The notes under the pieces were generated by a model. The model was not told where the DNA came from. It saw nothing but the letters and a program-made list of their open reading frames with translations, and ran no database searches. The position numbers and the translations under genes were made by a program. This document shows positions 26,054 to 34,817 of a DNA stretch of 64,000 bases, in pieces. This stretch comes from Sodalinema lacuna_A. GTDB lineage: Bacteria; Cyanobacteriota; Cyanobacteriia; Cyanobacteriales; Geitlerinemataceae. The DNA lies in the NCBI GenBank assembly GCA_900149785.2, contig FSSI02000004.1:94932-158931 (forward strand), in the 5' to 3' direction. How positions within the stretch are numbered: the first letter of the stretch is position 1; every line of letters begins with the position of its first letter.

Positions 26054-26899
26054 ATGAGTGACATCTTACCGATTGGCTCGATATTACCTATTGATGAGCA
26101 AGGATATTTAGTGCGTCAGGCGAGTTTGGAAAAGATTGTTGAACCCTGGCGATCGCTGGTGGATGATGTGGCGGCGGCCTATGTGATGGCTTGGCCGAAT
26201 CGGGTTATGGGGGTCTATCTTCGCGGGTCTGTAGCGGCGGGACACGCCATTTTCAATCATTCTGATGTTGATAGTTTGGCGGTGGTGTCTGGGGATTGTC
26301 GAGAGTGCGATCGCCGCTGGTTTAAAAAACTGAATCAACAGATATCTCGTCATTATCCCTTTTGTTGTGGCGTTGAATTTTCGGTGATTTCGGGCGATCG
26401 CCTTTTAGATTTAACGGATCATAGCTATGACAATTTGCGAATGTTAATCGCTACTCAAGCGGTTTGTATTTGGGGACAAGATGTGGTTGAAGATTTACCG
26501 AAAGTTCGCCCTGACATGACTTGCATTCATCATAGTTTTGATTTAGAAGCGGATCTAAACCAGTTAATTAAGGATTTGTTAGATCTTCCCGAAAACCCCT
26601 CAGATCGGCTTCAACAGCAAGTCTATATCCGTAAACTCTGTCAATGGAGTATGAAACGTATTGTCCGTTCCGGCTTTGAACTTGTGATGGAACGAGATCA
26701 GTGTTTTACGCGGGATTTGCATCCTTGTTATGAACGGTTTAGCCATTATTATCCAACTCAACAATCCTCGATGTGGCAAGCCTTGACTTGGGCCATTAAC
26801 CCCATTGACTCTCCTGAGAGGATTATTGAGTTTTTAGATCAGTTTGGTGGTTGGCTCGTTGAGGAAATTGATCGGCGTTATCCGCCAATATCTGAGTGA
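26054..26899 (+). CDS. Nucleotidyltransferase-domain protein
   Basis: The 281-residue protein has the minimal nucleotidyltransferase signature: GVYLRGSVAAG, followed after about ten residues by HSDVDSLAVV, and a third acidic residue in CGVEFSVIS. The C-terminal half is helical (LCQWSMKRIVRSGFELVMER), resembling the helical domain that follows this fold in aminoglycoside adenylyltransferases. It could nucleotidylate a small molecule or a protein. It is not paired with an obvious HEPN gene, so a toxin-antitoxin role is not supported. It converges on the JmjC gene with 15 bp between stops. Confidence 0.75.
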   Translation: MSDILPIGSILPIDEQGYLVRQASLEKIVEPWRSLVDDVAAAYVMAWPNRVMGVYLRGSVAAGHAIFNHSDVDSLAVVSGDCRECDRRWFKKLNQQISRHYPFCCGVEFSVISGDRLLDLTDHSYDNLRMLIATQAVCIWGQDVVEDLPKVRPDMTCIHHSFDLEADLNQLIKDLLDLPENPSDRLQQQVYIRKLCQWSMKRIVRSGFELVMERDQCFTRDLHPCYERFSHYYPTQQSSMWQALTWAINPIDSPERIIEFLDQFGGWLVEEIDRRYPPISE

Positions 26900-26914
26900 A
26901 GTTATGACGTCAAG

Positions 26915-28075
26915 TTATGAAGATACCACGAGCAGAATCCCGTTTTGAACCAGTTGAGTTAAGAGAGGGACGATTTCCGTCTCCCAGTCAAAGTCAGTTA
27001 ACCAATTTTGGACATCTAAGCCAGTAAAGTTCTCCGAAGCAAAGAGTTTCTCTAAGCGGCTGAGGTCTAATCCTGCTAACGCAATCTTTTTTTCACCTGT
27101 TTTGACAGTGTAGCCTCCAATTTTAGGATTGGTTTCGATGAGAACGGGTTGCTGGGGACGATAGAATTGAGTGAGGAGTCCGTCGGGGAATTGGGGATGA
27201 CTCAGTTGAGCGGGAAAACTGAATTGTCGTGAGGGTTGGCCCTTTGAACTCTGTTCATCGAGATAGCGTTCGATGAGATGGTCTTGTTCGATCTGTTGTT
27301 TCCAGTTCTCGACAAGTTGCTGGAGATGTTCTCGACAAGCTGAGCGATTATTTGGGGTTAAAAATGGTAAGGTTTGTCGCCATTGGGGTGAGGTTTGTAA
27401 CTGTTCGGTGAGCCAATCACTAAAGTCAATGCCGGTGGGACCATCAATTCCTAAGGTTAGATGTAAGGAGGGTTCGGCGACGGCGATCGCATAATGCCAA
27501 TGTCCCCGAGGAATATACAGCAATTCACCGGAATTTAGGGTTTGTTCAAGATACGGATTTGTCTCAGGTGGGGTGAATTGAGAGGAGGTAATGTCAGAGG
27601 TGGGATAGGGAAAACTTTCAGAAAAAACTCGCCAATGTTTCTGTCCAGAAATTTGTAGGATAAACACGTCATGGGAGTCATAATGACAGGTGAATCCTTG
27701 TTGTCCCCCAGGAGAACTATAACTATTAACTTGGACGCGATGTCCGAGTTCGAGGCGGAGTTGTTCGGCGAGTTTGGCGATGTTTTCGTTTTTTTGATGC
27801 AGGCGATCGACGACTAATGTGGCTCCAGATTGACAGGCTTTGATGATATCTTGTGCAGTTTGGATGGGTTGAAACTTTTTTTCAGATTGAGAAAGACGAA
27901 TTTCTGGGGATTTTAAGGGATATAAATTAAGGATTTGGTTGAGGCTCTCCCAGGAAAACAAATCTGCAAATTTGCTGGGGTTGTTATCAGAAATTATAAG
28001 GGCTTTTTGAGTCCAGTATTGGTCAGTGAAGTCTGACGGGGAGATGGGATGAAGTAGATTGGCAAAGGTTCTCAT
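26915..28075 (-). CDS. JmjC/cupin 2-oxoglutarate oxygenase (ROX family-like)
   Basis: The 386-residue protein has the cupin core of ribosomal-oxygenase-type JmjC proteins: CHYDSHDVFILQISGQKHWR supplies the HxD iron ligands, and LLYIPRGHWHYAIAVAEPS supplies the distal histidine. The C-terminal region has a winged-helix-like end. Bacterial relatives (YcfD) hydroxylate an arginine of ribosomal protein L16; whether this one does is unknown. ATG 28075 was preferred over an upstream TTG. It is followed by the convergent nucleotidyltransferase gene. Confidence 0.8.
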   Translation of the reverse strand: MRTFANLLHPISPSDFTDQYWTQKALIISDNNPSKFADLFSWESLNQILNLYPLKSPEIRLSQSEKKFQPIQTAQDIIKACQSGATLVVDRLHQKNENIAKLAEQLRLELGHRVQVNSYSSPGGQQGFTCHYDSHDVFILQISGQKHWRVFSESFPYPTSDITSSQFTPPETNPYLEQTLNSGELLYIPRGHWHYAIAVAEPSLHLTLGIDGPTGIDFSDWLTEQLQTSPQWRQTLPFLTPNNRSACREHLQQLVENWKQQIEQDHLIERYLDEQSSKGQPSRQFSFPAQLSHPQFPDGLLTQFYRPQQPVLIETNPKIGGYTVKTGEKKIALAGLDLSRLEKLFASENFTGLDVQNWLTDFDWETEIVPLLTQLVQNGILLVVSS

Positions 28076-28118
28076 GGGAGTGGGACGCAAACAAAAACAT
28101 GAGACAAAATTGTAATTC

Positions 28119-28156
28119 CTCTAAGCCAACTTGGGGGATAGTGTGCTGGCTTAGAG
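28119..28156 (-). terminator. Inverted repeat after the small secreted-protein gene
   Basis: CTCTAAGCCA (28119-28128) and TGGCTTAGAG (28147-28156) form a perfect 10-bp stem with an 18-base loop, downstream of the gene at 28183-28464. The T-tract on the minus strand is weak, so it may be a partial terminator or attenuator for the JmjC gene beyond. Confidence 0.45.
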
Positions 28157-28182
28157 AAACGTTTTAGGGGGAGTGAGGCGGT

Positions 28183-28464
28183 TTAGCTTCTCATGCGACG
28201 AGAGCGACTTGAACGGGTTGTGGCGTCCTGATCGTAGTTATAGTCTTGGGTGCGATCGCTGTTATAGTCTTGGTCATAGTCTTCGTTCCCATCTTTGTTA
28301 AAGACACTGGTTTGGGAGAGGTTGGATTGGGTTAAGTCTTCAATTTCTACATGAAGCCGGTTGCTGGGTTTGGGGGAGGCTGAAGACTGTACGGCGTGAC
28401 TGGCGGTGGATGCACTGAGGAACGCAAATGAAGCTAAGACTGCAATTTTGAATGAGGGTTTCAT
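28183..28464 (-). CDS. Small secreted hypothetical protein
   Basis: I do not recognise this 93-residue protein. It begins with a signal peptide (KIAVLASFAFLSASTASHA, cleaved near residue 24). The mature part is polar, with a tyrosine/aspartate-rich run of DYDQDYN- and DYNYDQD-like units (about residues 61-83) and a very basic end (RSSRSRRMRS). The acidic run followed by a basic tail could bind metal or polyanions; this is only composition. It is monocistronic between the JmjC and ArsR genes. Confidence 0.65.
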   Translation of the reverse strand: MKPSFKIAVLASFAFLSASTASHAVQSSASPKPSNRLHVEIEDLTQSNLSQTSVFNKDGNEDYDQDYNSDRTQDYNYDQDATTRSSRSRRMRS

Positions 28465-28597
28465 CGGGTTTAATTTCTGAGTAAATTGTGATGCTTGCGA
28501 TCGAGTCAGGGGAATGAGTCACCCTGCACTCGTCTAGCTTAATCCTAGGTTAGAGGATCAATATGACGGAACTATGACGATCTCTTAACTCGATGGG

Positions 28598-28918
28598 TTA
28601 GATGCAGTGGGAGGCGGACATGTTAGCTGTATGGGTTTGTAGGCTTTGCAGGAACTGTTCTAACTGCTGGATTTGAGCGAGGTTCAGGCGGTAGTAAACC
28701 CAGCGGCCATCCTGTCGAGGATGCACCAGTTGCGCATCTTTTAAGACTTTGAGATGGAATGAGAGTTTGGACTGGGGGGTGTCGAGGCGATCGCACAAGT
28801 CACAGACGCAGAGTTCGCGATCGCACAGATGATCGATAATCTGTAACCGTAGAGGATCACTTAACGCCCGAAATCCTAGGATAAGTTGGTCTTGATGCTG
28901 TTGACTAGGGGACTTCAT
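28598..28918 (-). CDS. ArsR/SmtB-family repressor
   Basis: The 106-residue winged-helix protein has the ArsR pattern: FRALSDPLRLQIIDHLCDR, then ELCVCDLC in the recognition helix region, LSFHLKVLKDAQLV and a wing DGRWVYYRL. The ELCVCDLC motif is the type that binds As(III) or Sb(III) in ArsR; metal binding would release DNA. No arsenic efflux or reductase gene is adjacent, so its regulon is unclear. It diverges from a glycosyltransferase gene across 145 bp containing a strong-looking promoter with three TTGAC repeats, which it might control. Confidence 0.88.
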   Translation of the reverse strand: MKSPSQQHQDQLILGFRALSDPLRLQIIDHLCDRELCVCDLCDRLDTPQSKLSFHLKVLKDAQLVHPRQDGRWVYYRLNLAQIQQLEQFLQSLQTHTANMSASHCI

Positions 28919-28986
28919 GACATTAAGTTAAGACAATGGGGCTGGTTTAATTCTAATCAATTTTCTCTCGTTCTTCTAATTTTCCC

Positions 28987-29016
28987 TTGACAACTTGACA
29001 ACTTGACCTGTATTAT
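28987..29016 (+). promoter_or_regulatory. Promoter with triple TTGAC repeats
   Basis: TTGACA (28987-28992), an 18-bp spacer and TATTAT (29011-29016) form a good sigma70-type promoter for the glycosyltransferase gene. The element TTGACAAC repeats every 8 bp (28987, 28995, then TTGACC at 29003), which could be a regulator site between -35 and -10. Confidence 0.6.
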
Positions 29017-29063
29017 AAGCATGGTGGAAAAGGTGCGCCCAAAAAAAAGGGGTAAATCATCCA

Positions 29064-31247
29064 GTGAGTTCTTCCGTTGAGCCTAACTCCGCGTCTGAGA
29101 CATCGCCACATCCGCTCGTGACGGTTTGCATTCCCACCTATAATGGTGAGAAATTTTTAAGCGAGGCTTTAGCCAGTGTATCTGAGCAAACCTATCCCAA
29201 CTTAGAAATTCTCCTATCCGACGACAGTTCTGAGGATGGAACCCTAGACCAATTAAAAGCCTTTGCGGCCACATCTCCTCATCCCTGTCGCATTTACCAC
29301 AACCCCCAGCGGGGAATGGTGAACAATTGGAATTTTTGCATCCAACAGGCCAGGGGAATGTATCTCAAATTCCTCTTTCAAGACGATCGCCTAGACCCCG
29401 ATTGTATTCGCAAACTGGTCAACTTGGCGCAAACCGATGCTGATATAGGACTTGTCTTTTGTCCCCGTCGGCTTGAGTTATGGGATTCGTCTCCTGAAAG
29501 TCTCCCCAAAACTCCTATTTTGCAAATTCTCTGGACATACTGTCGGGAGATTCATCGTGGCTGGAGTCAGTTACAGGCTTGCCAACTGGGAACAACGCTC
29601 TTAGCCGATTCCCAATTGTGGACCTTTCCCCTCAACAAAATTGGTGAACCGACGGCGGTGTTGTTGCGCAAATCAGCGGTGGAGGCGGTGGGAGGGTTTG
29701 ATGCAGACTTGTCTCAGTTGGTGGATGTGGAATTGTGGTGGCGGTTGTTGGCGACGGGTTCCGTGGGATTTGTTGAGGAACCCCTGGCGGTGTTTCGTCT
29801 CCATCCTGGACAACAAACGGTGAAAAATGCCTTGGAGGGGAGGTTTGATGAACGGCGATTCTTGCTCAAAATTGCCCAAAATCCCATCTTTGCTGAGGAA
29901 ATCCGACAACAAGCCACATGGCATTGGTTGCAAGGGGAAGATTGGCGATGTCGGGATTGGCGATCGCATCTGCAAGAGATTCCCCCCTCCCTATGGCCTC
30001 ATTGGTTGCAACAGATGTTGTCGCAAACGCCCCAATGGTGCGATCGCGGCGACGCCAAAACCTATACTCAGGGACTGATGGCCATCTCCGACTATCTCCT
30101 GGCTCAGATTCAAGACCAGCCGCAACAATGGCTAGAGGCGGCGAAGGTCTATTCCTTGCAGGTGAGTCTGTCCCCTACCTATTATTGTGACCTGCCTTTA
30201 GACGAACTCCTACAGCAGCGGCGGCAAATCTTACAATTCTTTCTCCAATCCCAGGGATATCAGCTCGATTGGCAATTTTCGCCGCAAAACTCCGGAAAAA
30301 CGGGAGTTTATCTGGACACCTATCCCCGCCATCTCCCGGAAACCGGCAAAACTCTCTATTCGCCACAACCACCGCCGAAATCCTGGCCGGGTGGGGATTG
30401 GATTCAGTTACCGGCGGACTTACGGGGACAAATCCAACGGCTGCGAGAGGAAAATTTAGACGAGTTGCAATTCTGGGGAGACTCAGTGGGCGACATTGGG
30501 GCGATCGCCTTCCTGGAGTTACATCAGTTAGCCCGCTCTCAGAGGACGTTTGGGGACTTACCCCTGTGGGAAACCTCTGATGAAACGGCTTTTTTGCATA
30601 TAAGTCTGACCCCTAGCATTTACCCTACCACGACTGCCCATTTAGGTCAAGCCCCAGACCGAGAAATTTTAGACGTTAAGCAACGACTGGATCTCGCCTC
30701 AGCAACCGTCATTTTTGTCAGTGTTGTTTCTCCCGATGAGTTAACGGTTGAATTGCGAGAAACTTGGGCGAGTATCATCCAATCTTGTCCTCAATCCTTG
30801 TTCGTTCTCTTGTTATCACAAAACGAGGAACAGTCGAGGCTGGGGATTTCTAGCCGCGATCGCCTCACCGAAACCTGGGCAAAATTCGACCTTTCTCGTC
30901 AACAGTTAATCATCCTGAATCCTGTGGATTGGCAACAGCAACCGCTTTGGTGGGATATGGGAGATATCTATTTAGATACATTTCCCGTCAACTCGCCGCA
31001 ACTTGTCGAGATGGCCCTGAACAAAAATAAGGTTCCTGTCTTGTATTCCGGCAAAACTCGGCGATCGCAAATGAGCGTGAAACGCTTTTCCGGGACAATT
31101 CCCCCAGATGCGATCGCCCACCAAGACTCAGACTACATCCAACTCGCTCAAAAATTGGCAACCGATCTAGAATTTCGTCAAGAGATTTTAAGAAAACTTA
31201 AACTTGCCCAAAATCCCCATCAGCCCTGCCGAGATTCCTTGTGCTAG
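29064..31247 (+). CDS. Glycosyltransferase: GT2 domain fused to SPINDLY/OGT-like C-terminus
   Basis: The 727-residue protein starts with a GT2 domain (VTVCIPTYNGEKFLSEAL, LLSDDSSEDGT, KFLFQDDRLDP, and a late VDVELWWRL). The middle is tryptophan- and glutamine-rich. The last 200 residues resemble the catalytic half of O-GlcNAc transferase/SPINDLY proteins, with WWDMGDIYLDTFPVNSPQLV, a VPVLYSGKTRRSQMSVKRF region and LATDLEFRQEILRKLK. A TPR region, usual in GT41 proteins, is not evident. It would carry out two sugar transfers on an unknown acceptor. Translation starts at GTG 29064 after AAGGGG. It diverges from arsR and is followed closely by another GT2 gene. Confidence 0.75.
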   Translation: MSSSVEPNSASETSPHPLVTVCIPTYNGEKFLSEALASVSEQTYPNLEILLSDDSSEDGTLDQLKAFAATSPHPCRIYHNPQRGMVNNWNFCIQQARGMYLKFLFQDDRLDPDCIRKLVNLAQTDADIGLVFCPRRLELWDSSPESLPKTPILQILWTYCREIHRGWSQLQACQLGTTLLADSQLWTFPLNKIGEPTAVLLRKSAVEAVGGFDADLSQLVDVELWWRLLATGSVGFVEEPLAVFRLHPGQQTVKNALEGRFDERRFLLKIAQNPIFAEEIRQQATWHWLQGEDWRCRDWRSHLQEIPPSLWPHWLQQMLSQTPQWCDRGDAKTYTQGLMAISDYLLAQIQDQPQQWLEAAKVYSLQVSLSPTYYCDLPLDELLQQRRQILQFFLQSQGYQLDWQFSPQNSGKTGVYLDTYPRHLPETGKTLYSPQPPPKSWPGGDWIQLPADLRGQIQRLREENLDELQFWGDSVGDIGAIAFLELHQLARSQRTFGDLPLWETSDETAFLHISLTPSIYPTTTAHLGQAPDREILDVKQRLDLASATVIFVSVVSPDELTVELRETWASIIQSCPQSLFVLLLSQNEEQSRLGISSRDRLTETWAKFDLSRQQLIILNPVDWQQQPLWWDMGDIYLDTFPVNSPQLVEMALNKNKVPVLYSGKTRRSQMSVKRFSGTIPPDAIAHQDSDYIQLAQKLATDLEFRQEILRKLKLAQNPHQPCRDSLC

Positions 31248-31283
31248 AATCTGCCCTAACGCCTCTCACCCCTGGATTCAGCC

Positions 31284-32519
31284 ATGTCTCCCAAACTTTC
31301 CCTCATCCTTAATAGTTACAATCCCTCCCACTATCTCAAAGCGGCCATCGAGAGTGTTTTGCAACAAACCTACCCCGATTTTGAACTCTTAATTTGGGAT
31401 GACGGGTCCAGCGATGATTCCTTGGACATTGCGCGATCGCTCGCCGCCAACGATGAGCGAGTCCGCGTCATCGCCGCCTCTCACCGAGGTCGGGGAGAAG
31501 CCCTCAAAGCGGCAATTTCGGCCACAACCGGGGAGTATCTCGGCTGGATTGACCGTGACGATGTGTTAACGGCCAACGCCTTGCAACGAACCGCCGCCAT
31601 CCTCGACGAAAACCCCCAAGTGGGAATGGTTTATAGCGACTATCTCGACATCGACAGTCAGGGAACCCCCCTTGGCTTAGGCTATCGCTGTCGCATTCCC
31701 TACAGCCGCGATCGCCTCCTCACCGACTTTATCACCTTTCACTTCCGCCTTATCCGCCGAAACATCTACAACCAAGCCGGAGGAATCGACCCCGCCTTCG
31801 AATACGCCGAAGACTACGATCTTTGTTTACGGATATCAGAACTCACCGACATCTACCATCTTCGTGAACCCCTCTATCACTACCGCCACCATCCCGACAA
31901 CGCCTCTCGGTCCCAGGCCAGTTTACAACAGGCGCGATCGCAATGTGCCATCAACAACGCCCTCCGTCGTCGCGGCCTACAAGACACCCTACAACTGCAA
32001 GTCCAACACGGGCGATTTATCCTCAAACCCCGGCCCACCGCCTCTCGCAGCCGTGTCGCCGCCGTACTCGCCTCCCTTTCCCTTCCCCTGATTCCCCTCA
32101 ACGCCACCGCCACCCCTACCCCCAGTGAATCCGGAAAAGCCATCATCCAAACCGCCAGTCAGGGCGTTTCCCAAGCTAAACCCCCCAGCGTTGACGCCGC
32201 AAAAGACGACATCCAGCCGCAACCCGACATCCAGCCGCAACAGACTCAACCCGACTGGGAACTGTTGAAACAGGACGAACCCCCCATTCCCCCCCTTCAC
32301 CGCCACGAACAAGTGGGTGACGGCTATGGTTACAGCGAACCCGCCGCCGGCTATGGTTATCAACACCAAAATAGTCCTTCCACACCGCCTCCGGTTCGTC
32401 CCTTCATCCGTCCCCGTTCCAAAATGATTCGCCCACAACTCACTCCTGACGGTAATATCAGTTTTGAGCGTTCCGTTGAACGTCCCGTTGAACGTCCCAC
32501 CGAGGACGGGGAACGGTAA
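31284..32519 (+). CDS. Family 2 glycosyltransferase with long disordered tail
   Basis: Residues 1-240 of this 411-residue protein form a complete GT2 domain (KLSLILNSYNPSHYLKAAIE, LIWDDGSSDDS, GWIDRDDVLT, YAEDYDLCLRI). About residues 255-275 then give a hydrophobic stretch (VAAVLASLSLPLIPLNATA). It is followed by some 130 residues rich in Pro, Gln and Ser with local repeats (DIQPQPDIQPQQ, DGYGYSEPAAGYGYQHQ, FERSVERPVERPTE). The hydrophobic stretch could be a membrane segment that would export the tail. It lies 36 bp after the previous glycosyltransferase gene, in the same operon. Confidence 0.8.
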   Translation: MSPKLSLILNSYNPSHYLKAAIESVLQQTYPDFELLIWDDGSSDDSLDIARSLAANDERVRVIAASHRGRGEALKAAISATTGEYLGWIDRDDVLTANALQRTAAILDENPQVGMVYSDYLDIDSQGTPLGLGYRCRIPYSRDRLLTDFITFHFRLIRRNIYNQAGGIDPAFEYAEDYDLCLRISELTDIYHLREPLYHYRHHPDNASRSQASLQQARSQCAINNALRRRGLQDTLQLQVQHGRFILKPRPTASRSRVAAVLASLSLPLIPLNATATPTPSESGKAIIQTASQGVSQAKPPSVDAAKDDIQPQPDIQPQQTQPDWELLKQDEPPIPPLHRHEQVGDGYGYSEPAAGYGYQHQNSPSTPPPVRPFIRPRSKMIRPQLTPDGNISFERSVERPVERPTEDGER

Positions 32520-32613
32520 TCTAACATTAACGAGTCGAATCTCTCGGTTTTTTAAACATCCTCAATCGACCGTTTCGAGTTGTCTGCGGCTGTCTAGCAA
32601 TTTATGGAGTTCA

Positions 32614-33312
32614 ATGGTTCCCTTAAACGATGAAAATCCGATTCAAATTACCCCAGTTGTTACTTATGTCTTAATTGTTGCCAACATTCTCATTTTTCTC
32701 TACGAATTGCGTCTCGGAACCCCCGGACTTCAGGCATTTTTACAAGACTTTGCCTTTATTCCCGGTCAACTCTCCGAGAGTCTGCAAGGGGCAACCACCG
32801 GAGATTTAATCCCTGAACCCTTAACCCTTGTCACCTCGCAATTCTTGCATGGAAGTATCCTCCATGTCGTCTTCAATATGCTGTATCTCTGGATTTTCGG
32901 CAATAATATTGAAGAAGAAATGGGATCATCCCGCTATCTGATTTTCTATCTTCTCTGTGGAATCCTCGCCTCTCTCGCTCAATATGTATTTGATGCAGAT
33001 TCAATGATTCCGACGTTGGGGGCGAGTGGTGCGATCGCAGGAATTATGGGAGCCTATATTTTCCGCTTCCCCCAAGCTCGAATTGTCACCTTAATTCCCC
33101 TCGGATTTATCTGGTTTACCATCCGAGTTCCGGCGATTTTCTTCCTCGGATTTTGGTTTTTACAACAAGCATTTAACAGTGTATCCAGCCTAGAAGCCCA
33201 AGTCAATGCAGGCGGAATGGAAAGCGGTATCGCCTACTGGGCTCACGCCGGAGGCTTTATCTTTGGAGCATTGTTAGGTCCAATCTTTGGACTCTTCTCC
33301 CGCCGTGACTAA
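32614..33312 (+). CDS. Rhomboid family intramembrane serine protease
   Basis: The 232-residue protein has six hydrophobic segments. The catalytic serine is in the fourth (LGASGAIAGIMGAY) and the histidine in the last (YWAHAGGFIFGALLGPI). The conserved FLHGSILHVVFNMLYLWIFG region is also present. These make a Ser-His dyad that cuts membrane proteins within the bilayer. An N-terminal extension in the open frame (from 32464) overlaps the glycosyltransferase gene and is not homologous; ATG 32614 has GGAG four bases upstream and is preferred. Confidence 0.93.
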   Translation: MVPLNDENPIQITPVVTYVLIVANILIFLYELRLGTPGLQAFLQDFAFIPGQLSESLQGATTGDLIPEPLTLVTSQFLHGSILHVVFNMLYLWIFGNNIEEEMGSSRYLIFYLLCGILASLAQYVFDADSMIPTLGASGAIAGIMGAYIFRFPQARIVTLIPLGFIWFTIRVPAIFFLGFWFLQQAFNSVSSLEAQVNAGGMESGIAYWAHAGGFIFGALLGPIFGLFSRRD

Positions 33313-33333
33313 CAGCCGACGGCCTTCTTTCTC

Positions 33334-33429
33334 CTGTTCCCTATTCCCCATTCCCCATTCCCTATTCCCTGTTCCCTATTCCCTGTTCCCTGTTCCCTGT
33401 TCCCTATTCCCCATTCCCTATTCCCTTCT
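33334..33429. repeat. Heptamer repeat array (TTCCCTA/TTCCCTG)
   Basis: About 13 tandem pyrimidine-rich units stop 2 bp before the Mpo1-like ATG and read in its sense direction. There is no recognisable ribosome binding site in the array. Confidence 0.9.
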
Positions 33430-33430
33430 A

Positions 33431-33736
33431 ATGACCCAAAAATTCAACTCCTTTGACGCCTTTTATCCCTATTACCTCGAAGCCCATGAAAACCCCATTT
33501 GTCGGCGACTTCATGTTTTAGGGCTTGTCGTCGCCATTGGGGCAATTTTCTACGCCCTCATCACTCAAACCTGGTGGGCCTTGGCGATCGCCCCCGGCTT
33601 CGGCTATCCTTGTGCTTGGCTAAGTCATGGTATTTTCGGCAAAAACGTCCCCGCCACCTTTGGCTACCCTCTCTATAGCTTTAAAGGGGGAATCCTCATG
33701 TATCGAGATATGCTAACCGGCAAAGTTCCGTTCTAG
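33431..33736 (+). CDS. Mpo1-like (DUF962) membrane protein
   Basis: The 101-residue protein has the DUF962/Mpo1 hallmark at the start, FDAFYPYYLEAHENPICRRLH, with the histidine pair H and RRLH that binds iron in yeast Mpo1. Two membrane segments follow, with GYPCAWLSHGIFGKNVPATF and a late LYSFKGGILMYRDML. Mpo1 is a dioxygenase that shortens 2-hydroxy fatty acids; bacterial relatives are not well characterised. The frame continues upstream through heptamers, so ATG 33431 is the start. Confidence 0.85.
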   Translation: MTQKFNSFDAFYPYYLEAHENPICRRLHVLGLVVAIGAIFYALITQTWWALAIAPGFGYPCAWLSHGIFGKNVPATFGYPLYSFKGGILMYRDMLTGKVPF

Positions 33737-33914
33737 GGGTCTATCTCAAAATTCTCTCGCCAAGACCCCAAACGCGATTTTATCTGACGCCAACGCTTTG
33801 ACTCAATCCGCCACAGACCCTATATATATGGCGGCACAGATTCCCATGCTTCAATAGTATGTCAATACCCAGCAAAAGTCAAGGAATTTTTCAAGAAATT
33901 TTGCCCAAAAAACA

Positions 33915-34817
33915 TCACCTCAACCGGTCAGGAGGAGAACACTCCCAACATTGCCAATCGCCCGAAGTTGGATGATAAAATCCCAGCCGAAAACTATGAA
34001 GAAAATAGCCACAATCGCCGGGAACCGGATAGGTTTGCGTCTCAGGATGGACCTTTAAATTCAACCCACCTCCCGGAGTATAAAGCGGGTCGCCCAACAA
34101 AGGATGGCCCACCGCCGCCAAATGAATGCGAATTTGATGTGGTCGTCCCGTGGCGATCGCCACCTCCAAGAGAACCCCATCCTCCCGTCGCGAGACCACA
34201 GTTACCTGACTTTTTGACCGTTGTCCCTCATCCGTCGCCCCATAGACTGTTCCCAGCGTCGGATGAGGGAGTTTCCCAATCGGTTGATGGATGTTGAGAT
34301 TCCCATGAGACCAATCCCCCACCCAAGCCCGATACACCTTAACCATCTGGCGATTGCGAAGTTGCTGACTCAACCGCGATCGCCCCCGAGAGGACTTGGC
34401 CCACAGCATAATCCCCGACGTTCCCCGTCCCAAACGATGAATCGGGGAAACCTGCGGATATCGCCGTCGCAACTGAAACAACAACGTATTCTGCAAAAAA
34501 CCCGCCCCAGGGAGAACCGGTAACCCCGACGGTTTCCTCACCAACAGCAAATCCTCATCCTCATACAAATAATCCACCCCTAACGGAACCTCCGGTTCTC
34601 GCCAAGGAGGGCGATGATAACTCAGACATTGGCCCCGTTGTAGCCGCGTCTCCGGCGTTGTCCGCTGGTCATCCAAACGAACCTCACCCGCCAGGATGCG
34701 ATCGCGCCACATCTCCCGCGTCGAATGGCGATAACGTTGGGCATAATAGTCTAAAACCGTCAGCCCCGATGCAACCGAACCCAGGCGGTCAGTATAAATC
34801 CAACCTTCATTCACCAT
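33915..34817 (-). CDS. RluA-family pseudouridine synthase
   Basis: The 300-residue protein has an N-terminal S4-like RNA-binding segment (MWRDRILAGEVRLDDQRTT) and the RluA catalytic core. The active-site aspartate position in HRLGRGTSGIML reads G-R-G where many members have HRLDxxTSG, so the usual catalytic Asp appears as Gly. Other motifs (YEDEDLLLVRKPSGLPVLPG, GRPHQIRIHLA) are intact. If the Asp is truly absent, activity would be doubtful. It converges on the Mpo1-like gene across 178 bp that hold only a short CCGCCA/TGGCGG hairpin (33808-33834). Confidence 0.85.
   Translation of the reverse strand: MVNEGWIYTDRLGSVASGLTVLDYYAQRYRHSTREMWRDRILAGEVRLDDQRTTPETRLQRGQCLSYHRPPWREPEVPLGVDYLYEDEDLLLVRKPSGLPVLPGAGFLQNTLLFQLRRRYPQVSPIHRLGRGTSGIMLWAKSSRGRSRLSQQLRNRQMVKVYRAWVGDWSHGNLNIHQPIGKLPHPTLGTVYGATDEGQRSKSQVTVVSRREDGVLLEVAIATGRPHQIRIHLAAVGHPLLGDPLYTPGGGLNLKVHPETQTYPVPGDCGYFLHSFRLGFYHPTSGDWQCWECSPPDRLR

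Noticed and set aside
26054..26899. MNT/HEPN toxin-antitoxin pair
   Set aside because: The nucleotidyltransferase gene has no HEPN-like neighbour and is much longer than MNT antitoxins.
31989..32438. Minus-strand 149-codon frame opposite the glycosyltransferase tail, with Val/Gly-rich sequence
   Set aside because: Composition follows from the Pro/Gln/Thr-rich coding strand; no motif or ribosome site supports it.
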